A stretch of DNA of 64,000 bases, from assembly GCF_002742625.1 (NCBI RefSeq), contig NZ_PEBF01000001.1:4960001-5024000 (forward strand). The letters run 5' to 3'. The translations under genes and the position numbers were made by a program. Source of the stretch: Caulobacter sp. FWC2 (GTDB taxonomy: Bacteria > Pseudomonadota > Alphaproteobacteria > Caulobacterales > Caulobacteraceae). Positions 59,122-64,000 of this stretch are shown piece after piece (within the stretch, counting starts at the first letter, position 1; each line of letters begins with the position of its first letter). The notes under the pieces were generated by a model. That model made no database searches and was not told the origin of the DNA. It worked only from the letters and a program-made list of their open reading frames with translations.

Positions 59122-60408
59122 GTGACTCAAGAACTGAACGACGGCCTCCCCGCCCGGGAAGCCGCCCTGACCCTGATCGACGCGGCCCTCTCGCGCCGCG
59201 GCGGCATCGATGAAGCCGCCTCCGCCAACGGTTTCCGCTTCCTGGAGCCGCGTGAGCGGGCCTTCGCGCGCGCCCTGGCCATGGCCGTGCTGCGCCACCT
59301 CGGCCCCATCGACCGCGCCCTGGCCGCCAAGCTGCAGAAGGCCCCGCCGGACCGGGTGATGCACCTGCTGCGCCTCGGTGCGGCCCAGGCCTTCTATCTG
59401 GAGGTCCCGGCCTTTGCCGCCGTGGCCACCTCGGTCGAGCTGGCCGGGGCCAACAAGGCCAGCCGTCCGTTCAAGGGGCTGGTCAACGCGGTGCTGCGCG
59501 GCCTGCTGCGCGATCCGCCGCCGACCAACGATCCCACCTTGCTGGCCCCGCCCTGGCTCTATTCGCGCTGGGTGGCCGCGTTCGGCGAGGCGACGGCCCG
59601 CGAGATCGCCAGTCAGATCGCCCTGGAGCCCGCCACCGACCTCTCCCTGAAGCCCTCCGCCGACGCGGCCGTGCTGGCCGAAGCGCTGGAGGCCGAGATC
59701 CTCGACGGCGGAACCCTGCGCGTGCGCCGCAAGGGCGATGTCGCCGCCTGGCCGAACTTCGAGGACGGGACCTGGTGGGTGCAGGACGCCGCCGCCGCCA
59801 TCCCCGCCCGCCTGCTGGACGTCAAGGCCGGCGACAGCGTGCTCGACCTCTGCGCCGCGCCCGGCGGCAAGACCCTGCAGCTGGCCGCCGCCGGCGCGAG
59901 CGTCGTGGCCCTGGACCGCTCGGCCGCGAGGCTCAAGCGTGTCGCCGAGAACCTGGAGCGCATGGGCCTGACCGCCGAGATCGTCGCCGCCGACGCGGCC
60001 GCCTGGGAGGACGCGCGCACCTTCGACGCCATTCTGCTGGACGCCCCTTGCAGCGCCACCGGCACCTTCCGCCGCCATCCGGACGTGCTGTGGGCCGCCC
60101 GCCCCGGCGACGTGGCCAGCCTGGCCGGCGTGCAGTCGAAGATCCTCGACAGCGCCGCCGACCGCCTCAAGCCCGGCGGCCGCCTCGTCTACACCGTGTG
60201 CTCGCTCGAGCCGGAAGAGGGCGAGGCCCAGGTCGAGGCCTTCCTGGCGCGCCGCAAGGACATGGCGCTGGAGCCGATCACCGCCGGCGAAGGCGGGTCT
60301 CCCGAGGCCAGCCTGACCGCGCGCGGGACCCTGCGCCTGCTGCCGCATCAGCGCGACGGCGGCCAGGACGGCTTCTTTGCCGCGCGGTTTCGTAAGGCGA
60401 CAGCCTAG
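59122..60408 (+). CDS. rsmB: 16S rRNA (cytosine-967-C5)-methyltransferase
   Basis: SAM-dependent methyltransferase of C967 in 16S rRNA. The protein is 428 residues. GTG 59122 is chosen; an upstream TTG at 59086 would add 12 poorly conserved residues. An N-terminal NusB-like helical domain (about 12-145) precedes the Rossmann domain with LDLCAAPGGKTLQLAAAG. The two cysteines of the C5 mechanism are in LDAPCSATGTFRRHPDVLW and VYTVCSLEPEEGE. rpe follows 39 bases on. Confidence 0.95.
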   Translation: MTQELNDGLPAREAALTLIDAALSRRGGIDEAASANGFRFLEPRERAFARALAMAVLRHLGPIDRALAAKLQKAPPDRVMHLLRLGAAQAFYLEVPAFAAVATSVELAGANKASRPFKGLVNAVLRGLLRDPPPTNDPTLLAPPWLYSRWVAAFGEATAREIASQIALEPATDLSLKPSADAAVLAEALEAEILDGGTLRVRRKGDVAAWPNFEDGTWWVQDAAAAIPARLLDVKAGDSVLDLCAAPGGKTLQLAAAGASVVALDRSAARLKRVAENLERMGLTAEIVAADAAAWEDARTFDAILLDAPCSATGTFRRHPDVLWAARPGDVASLAGVQSKILDSAADRLKPGGRLVYTVCSLEPEEGEAQVEAFLARRKDMALEPITAGEGGSPEASLTARGTLRLLPHQRDGGQDGFFAARFRKATA

Positions 60409-60424
60409 GCGGATGACAGATTAA

Positions 60425-60444
60425 CCTGGGACGGTTATCCCAGG
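60425..60444 (+). promoter_or_regulatory. Hairpin covering the rpe ribosome binding site
   Basis: Perfect 7-base stem CCTGGGA-CGGTTA-TCCCAGG ending three bases before the rpe ATG. The Shine-Dalgarno-like AGGA (60442-60445) overlaps the 3' arm, so folding would hide it. Confidence 0.5.
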
Positions 60445-60447
60445 ACC

Positions 60448-61107
60448 ATGACCGCGCCGCTTATCGCCCCCTCGATCCTCGCCTCCGACTTCGCCAAGCT
60501 GGGCGAGGAAGTCGCCGCCATCGAGGCGGCCGGCGCCGACTGGGTCCATGTCGACGTGATGGACGGCCATTTCGTGCCCAACATCACGCTCGGCCCCGAC
60601 ATCGTCAAAGCCATCCGGCCGCACGCCAAGATCCCGTTCGACGTGCACCTGATGATCAGCCCGGCGGACCCATACCTGGAAGCGTTCCGCGCCGCCGGGG
60701 CCGACCTGATCAGCATCCATCCCGAGGCCGGTCCGCACCTGCACCGTTCGCTCAAGCACATCCGCGAGCTGGGGGCCAAGGCCGGGGTGGTGTTCAACCC
60801 GTCGACCGGCCTGGACCACGTCGAGTGGATCCTGGAGGACGTCGACCTGCTGCTGGTCATGTCGGTCAATCCCGGCTTCGGCGGCCAGAGCTTCATCCCC
60901 GGCCAGCTGCGCAAGGTCGAGGCCCTGCGCAAGCTCGTGGACAAGGCCGGTCTCGACATCATCATCGAGGTCGACGGCGGCGTGACCCCGGCGACCGCCC
61001 CGCAATGCGTCGCGGCGGGCGCCACCGCCCTGGTCGCCGGCTCGGCGGTGTTCAAGGGCGGTCCAGCCACCTATGCCGACAACATCCGCGCGCTGAAGGG
61101 CGGCTGA
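60448..61107 (+). CDS. rpe: Ribulose-phosphate 3-epimerase
   Basis: Interconverts ribulose-5-phosphate and xylulose-5-phosphate in the pentose phosphate pathway. The 219-residue length is standard for this TIM barrel. Metal-binding His and Asp in WVHVDVMDGHFVPNIT, His in FDVHLMI, catalytic Asp in EVDGGVTPATAP. FNPSTGLDH and VNPGFGGQSF are further family blocks. The start codon sits directly after the hairpin at 60425-60444, so translation may depend on opening it. Confidence 0.97.
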   Translation: MTAPLIAPSILASDFAKLGEEVAAIEAAGADWVHVDVMDGHFVPNITLGPDIVKAIRPHAKIPFDVHLMISPADPYLEAFRAAGADLISIHPEAGPHLHRSLKHIRELGAKAGVVFNPSTGLDHVEWILEDVDLLLVMSVNPGFGGQSFIPGQLRKVEALRKLVDKAGLDIIIEVDGGVTPATAPQCVAAGATALVAGSAVFKGGPATYADNIRALKGG

Positions 61108-61116
61108 CCCCAAGCG

Positions 61117-62844
61117 ATGGCCGTCAAGCGTTCCGCCAGCGGCTCGAAGTTCCCCGCGTCTAGACGCGGCGGCGTCCTATGGGAGGCCATCGGCGCCGAG
61201 CTGTCCGGCCACGTCGCCCGCGAGTGGTACGGCTCGGGCCCGCATCGCCTGCTGATCGCCTTCCCGCGCCCCGAAGGCCTCTCCGCCCGGCCGCATGAGC
61301 CGCGTCCGGTCGATCCCGAGCATGGCAAGAAGATCCTGGCCGGAACCCTGACCCTGGACGGCGGCGCCCTGCGCCTGGGTCCCGACGGCGACCCGTTCGA
61401 CACCGCCAGCCCCTCGCGCCGCTTCGCCGTCAGCCTGCACCGGTTCGACTGGCTGCCGGACCTGGCCGCCGCCGGCTCGGACGGCGCCCGCCGCTCCCTG
61501 CGGCTGATCGACGACTGGCGGCGGGTGTTCGGCAAGTGGAACGCCTTCTCGTGGAGCCCCGAGTGCCTGGAGCGCCGGGTCTTCCACCTGGCCTGCGCCG
61601 CCAAGACCCTGGCCGCCGAGGGCAGCGACGCCGAGATCGCCGACCTGACCCGCGACCTGGCCCGCCAGGCCCGCCACCTGGTCGAGATCACCGCCGCCCC
61701 CGCCCGCATCCTGGAGCGCGCCGCCGTCGCCACGCTGGCCGGCTGCGTCCTGGCCGGCAAACCGGGCGAGCGGCTGATCGACAAGGGCCTCAAGGCCCTG
61801 CTGCGCCACCTCGACAGGATGGTGCTGGCCGACGGCGGCCACGCCACGCGCTCGCCCGAGGCCGGGGTCGAGCTCTTGTTCGACCTCTTGACCCTGGACG
61901 ACGCCCTGGGCCAGCGCGGCCGGCCCAGCCCCGAGGCCCTCTCGCGGGCCATCGACCGCCTGTCGAGCGCCGCGCGGTTCTTCACGCTGGGCGACGGGCA
62001 CCTGGCGGCCTTCCATGGCGGCGAGGCGATCGCCCAGCCACGCATCGCCGCCGCCCTGGCCCACGACGACGCCGGCCCGCGCCCGCTGAACGCCGCCCCG
62101 CACAGCGGCTATCACAAGATGATCGGCGGCAGCATCGAGCTGATCGCAGACTGTGGCCCGCCCCCGGCCGGCCCCTTGAGCGTCGCGGCCTGCGCCCAGC
62201 CGGCCGCCGTCGAGATCGTCTGCGCCAAGGACCGCCTGATCACCAGCTGCGGCTGGAGCCCCGAGGCCACCGGCGCCAACGCCTTCCGCCTGTCCGACGC
62301 AGCCTCGACCGTCTCGGTCGGCGACGGCTCGGCCGGCCGGCCGCTGTCGGGCTTCCGCGCCAAGGCCCTGGGTCCCTGGCTGGTCGACGGCGCCCTGCAG
62401 GTCGAGGCCAAGCGCCACGACGACGTCGGCGGGGTGTGGCTGGACATCGTCCACGACGGCTGGCGCCATGTGGGCCTGCAGCACGCCCGCCGCCTGTTCC
62501 TCGACGCGGTCAATGACGAGCTGCGCGGCGAGGACAGCCTGACCCCCTTCGCCGGCCCCGCCGACCCCAATGGCCCGCGCCGCTACCTGCCGTTCGCGGT
62601 GCGCTTCCACCTGCACCCCGAGGCCCGCGCCTCGATCGCCCGCGACGGCAAGAGCGTGCTGATCCGGGGACCCAGCAACATCGGCTGGTGGCTGCGAAAC
62701 GACGCCGTCGACGTCGAGATCGCCCCCACCGCCCACTTCGACCACGGCCTGGCCCGCAAGGCCGGCCAGATCGTGCTGAAGAGCCAGGTGCGCCCGGAAG
62801 TCGGGGCCAAGATCCGCTGGAAACTGACCCGGGCGGAGGGGTAG
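61117..62844 (+). CDS. Heparinase II/III family protein
   Basis: A 575-residue protein. The N-terminal half is an alpha/alpha toroid (about 80-310, with RLIDDWRRVFGKWNAFSWSPECLERRV). The C-terminal half is a beta-sandwich with the family signature APHSGYHKMIGGSIELIADCGPP and the conserved block KRHDDVGGVWLDIVHDGWRHVGLQHARRLFL. Family members cleave uronic-acid polysaccharides; no signal peptide is seen, so the substrate and compartment are uncertain. It follows rpe by nine bases. In many alphaproteobacteria purH comes next; here other DNA intervenes. Confidence 0.88.
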   Translation: MAVKRSASGSKFPASRRGGVLWEAIGAELSGHVAREWYGSGPHRLLIAFPRPEGLSARPHEPRPVDPEHGKKILAGTLTLDGGALRLGPDGDPFDTASPSRRFAVSLHRFDWLPDLAAAGSDGARRSLRLIDDWRRVFGKWNAFSWSPECLERRVFHLACAAKTLAAEGSDAEIADLTRDLARQARHLVEITAAPARILERAAVATLAGCVLAGKPGERLIDKGLKALLRHLDRMVLADGGHATRSPEAGVELLFDLLTLDDALGQRGRPSPEALSRAIDRLSSAARFFTLGDGHLAAFHGGEAIAQPRIAAALAHDDAGPRPLNAAPHSGYHKMIGGSIELIADCGPPPAGPLSVAACAQPAAVEIVCAKDRLITSCGWSPEATGANAFRLSDAASTVSVGDGSAGRPLSGFRAKALGPWLVDGALQVEAKRHDDVGGVWLDIVHDGWRHVGLQHARRLFLDAVNDELRGEDSLTPFAGPADPNGPRRYLPFAVRFHLHPEARASIARDGKSVLIRGPSNIGWWLRNDAVDVEIAPTAHFDHGLARKAGQIVLKSQVRPEVGAKIRWKLTRAEG

Positions 62845-62849
62845 CGCCG

Positions 62850-63134
62850 ATGGGCTTCGACCGAAGGCCGCCGCTGGACCCGGGCCGGGCGCGGCAGGCG
62901 CCGGAATACACGGCCGACGAGGTGTCCGAGGTTTTTGACGCCCTAACGGCGGACGCGCCGGAGATCCTGGCGGTGCTGGCGCGGGAGGCGCGGGAGCCGG
63001 GGAGCGTGGCGGCGGGGGACTATGACGACGCCTACGACCGGATGCTGACGTACCTGTTCGAGCGGGGGTACGTGCACACGCATATCGAGATGGCGATGGT
63101 GTTTCGGGCGGTGCGGGAGAGGGTTGGGGTTTAG
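62850..63134 (+). CDS. Small hypothetical protein with unusual codon use
   Basis: A 94-residue soluble protein from ATG 62850; GGAGGGG lies about 11 bases upstream, over the heparinase-like stop. Acidic and helical by composition (PEYTADEVSEVFDALTADAPEILAVLAREAREPG, then YDDAYDRMLTYLFERGYVHTHIEMAMVFRAVRER). No family recognised. Codons strongly prefer G at position three (GCG, CGG, GGG), unlike the C-ending neighbours, pointing to a different origin or recent acquisition. Confidence 0.65.
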   Translation: MGFDRRPPLDPGRARQAPEYTADEVSEVFDALTADAPEILAVLAREAREPGSVAAGDYDDAYDRMLTYLFERGYVHTHIEMAMVFRAVRERVGV

Positions 63135-63214
63135 CGGGCTTTAGTGGCTGTTGTCGGATGAGCCGCCTGATGAACGGTGGTCGACCAGCCCAAGGCCGAA
63201 CAGCAGCTATGCTC

Positions 63215-63226
63215 TCACGATCGTGA
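63215..63226. promoter_or_regulatory. 12-base palindrome upstream of the winged-helix-like gene
   Basis: TCACGATCGTGA is a perfect 12-base palindrome about 107 bases before ATG 63333. A GC-rich hairpin (about 63270-63290, GGGG-ATTG-CCCC core) lies between it and the start. Both sit in the 198-base gap 63135-63332, which otherwise holds a low-complexity ACACC-type stretch. Confidence 0.4.
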
Positions 63227-63332
63227 TTGGCCCACACACCACACACCACAAAGAACAACACGAGCACATGTGGGAGGGGATTGCCCCCACGCGAGAGAGG
63301 CGCCATCGTGCTTGCACACGAGGGATTCTCCC

Positions 63333-63827
63333 ATGAACGACTTCATCCTTGCTGCAGAGAATGAGTTGGCCAGTATCGGGTTGGCAAAGATGCAGCTCGA
63401 GATGAAGGAAAGTCAGCTCAGGTTGCTCATCTCTCTCTATAGAGCTGACCCGACATACGTCCCCCCGATGCGGTCACAATTCGCCCCATCGCTTGAGCCG
63501 AAAAAGATCAACCGACCGATCAATAAGGATCGCGAACACGCCCTTTCGTTGGCAGCAGAGGCCATTAAGGGGCGACGAGCCCCGACACGGACCGCCGAAA
63601 TCTACGAAATCATTGAGCCTCTGGGTGCGAAAATCGGCGGTGCCGAGCCGAAGAGTAACCTCAGTGCAATGCTGCACCATTCGCCGCTATTCCGCTCCCA
63701 CGGACGACGAGGCTGGACCTTGGCTGAGGAAAATATCGTCCTTGAAGACGATGACGATGGCGATGACGAAGGCACAGCGCTCGACTTCTCGGAGCCGACA
63801 ACGGAAGACGACGATTCGATTGCATGA
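63333..63827 (+). CDS. Winged-helix (HARE-HTH-like) hypothetical protein
   Basis: A 164-residue protein from ATG 63333 with GAGGGA seven bases upstream. The N-terminus (1-38) is helical. The middle (about 65-131) reads NKDREHALSLAAEAIKG, then TAEIYEIIEPLGAKIGG, then a short NLSAMLHHSPLFRSHGRRGWTL block. This resembles HARE-HTH winged helices, which link DNA-binding or restriction-type modules. The C-terminus is a long acidic tail (EDDDDGDDEG). The gene is clearly less GC-rich than its neighbours (33 of 60 bases in the line starting 63421). Likely accessory; role unknown. Confidence 0.65.
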   Translation: MNDFILAAENELASIGLAKMQLEMKESQLRLLISLYRADPTYVPPMRSQFAPSLEPKKINRPINKDREHALSLAAEAIKGRRAPTRTAEIYEIIEPLGAKIGGAEPKSNLSAMLHHSPLFRSHGRRGWTLAEENIVLEDDDDGDDEGTALDFSEPTTEDDDSIA

Positions 63828-63863
63828 CGCCCAGCGAAGCGCTGAAGACGCCAGAAACGAAAA

Positions 63864-63888
63864 CGGCCCACGTCAGAGACGAGGGCCG
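63864..63888 (-). terminator. Hairpin with U-tract on the minus strand
   Basis: CGGCCC-A-CGTC-AGA-GACG-A-GGGCCG forms a long stem with an inner stem. On the minus strand it is followed by TTTTCGTTTC, a good intrinsic terminator; on the plus strand there is no U-tract. It lies 36 bases after the winged-helix-like gene. Confidence 0.6.
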
Positions 63889-63995
63889 CTCGTGCATTGA
63901 ATGAGGCCGGGAAACGGCGACTTCCAAAGCCGGTCAGAGGGCAAGAAGCTCGCACGCCCTGGTCATTTTGACAACCCATGCAAGGAGCATCCCGC

Positions 63996-64000
63996 ATGGA
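63996..64000 (+). CDS. Start of a gene running off the right edge
   Basis: ATG 63996 preceded by AAGGAG (63982-63987) at normal spacing. Only the start codon and two further bases are inside the window, so the product is unknown. It is on the same strand as the winged-helix-like gene, 168 bases on. Confidence 0.45.

Noticed and set aside
61177..63306. Long open frame opposite the heparinase-like gene
   Set aside because: Low-complexity Gly/Ala/Arg composition, and the plus-strand gene has clear family motifs.

Overview
The window reads as a chromosomal segment of a high-GC alphaproteobacterium, very probably a Caulobacter. The base composition is strongly GC-biased at third codon positions. 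The gene set (HrcA, GrpE, RNase PH, YraN, RlmN, AmpG, a catalytic WCGPC-type CnoX, a DUF1674 protein) fits that class. The lipoprotein at 36432-37025 is of the Caulobacter CC0125/CC1285 type. dnaN, recF and gyrB lie together without dnaA. I see no rRNA or tRNA gene, CRISPR array, transposase or prophage.

Region 1-3340: the start of an outer-membrane beta-barrel gene that runs off the left edge, a secreted Ala-rich protein just upstream of it, a structured 355-base intergenic region, and a soluble chemoreceptor-like protein. The barrel gene is visibly less GC-rich than the core and is probably the edge of a polysaccharide locus. Region 3462-13530: replication and protein-quality genes on the minus strand (gyrB, recF, a VOC protein, dnaN, grpE, hrcA), then rph, a DegP-like protein that has lost its catalytic His and Asp, and a membrane retropepsin on the plus strand. 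Region 13508-15189: a small secreted protein and a compact cassette (38-residue membrane peptide, DUF2975 membrane protein, HTH regulator) with a palindrome upstream. Region 15189-25055: plus-strand housekeeping genes (rdgB, hemW, rsmI, yraN, a SirB1-like gene, gshB, comM behind a LexA-type site, a hybrid histidine kinase, ampG).

Region 25070-42776: mixed metabolism and membrane genes, including a membrane-anchored trypsin-like protease with a DUF350 partner, rlmN, an Rrf2/flavodoxin pair with palindromic sites, kup, argG, MAPEG and LysE proteins, two SDRs, a cyclopropane-fatty-acid-synthase-like enzyme, an APC permease and a small GIY-YIG protein bracketed by inverted repeats. Region 42810-54672: glmS and glmM back to back, a DUF6065 protein, a prolyl-tRNA editing protein, cnoX, a LonN-domain protein, a Trm112-like protein, a UbiH-type hydroxylase, MarC, pyrF, an LMW-PTP-like protein and ggt. 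Region 54794-62844: DUF1801, DUF2339, a SnoaL-like protein, DUF1674, then rsmB, rpe and a heparinase II/III-like gene. Region 62850-64000 changes character: a gene that prefers G-ending codons, then lower-GC DNA with a winged-helix-like protein and the start of another gene, which suggests an accessory insertion.

From 25 to 50 kb many gaps carry paired inverted hairpin repeats of four sequence types; several sit between convergent genes and look like bidirectional terminators. All functional calls rest on motifs recognised by eye; no database search was run.
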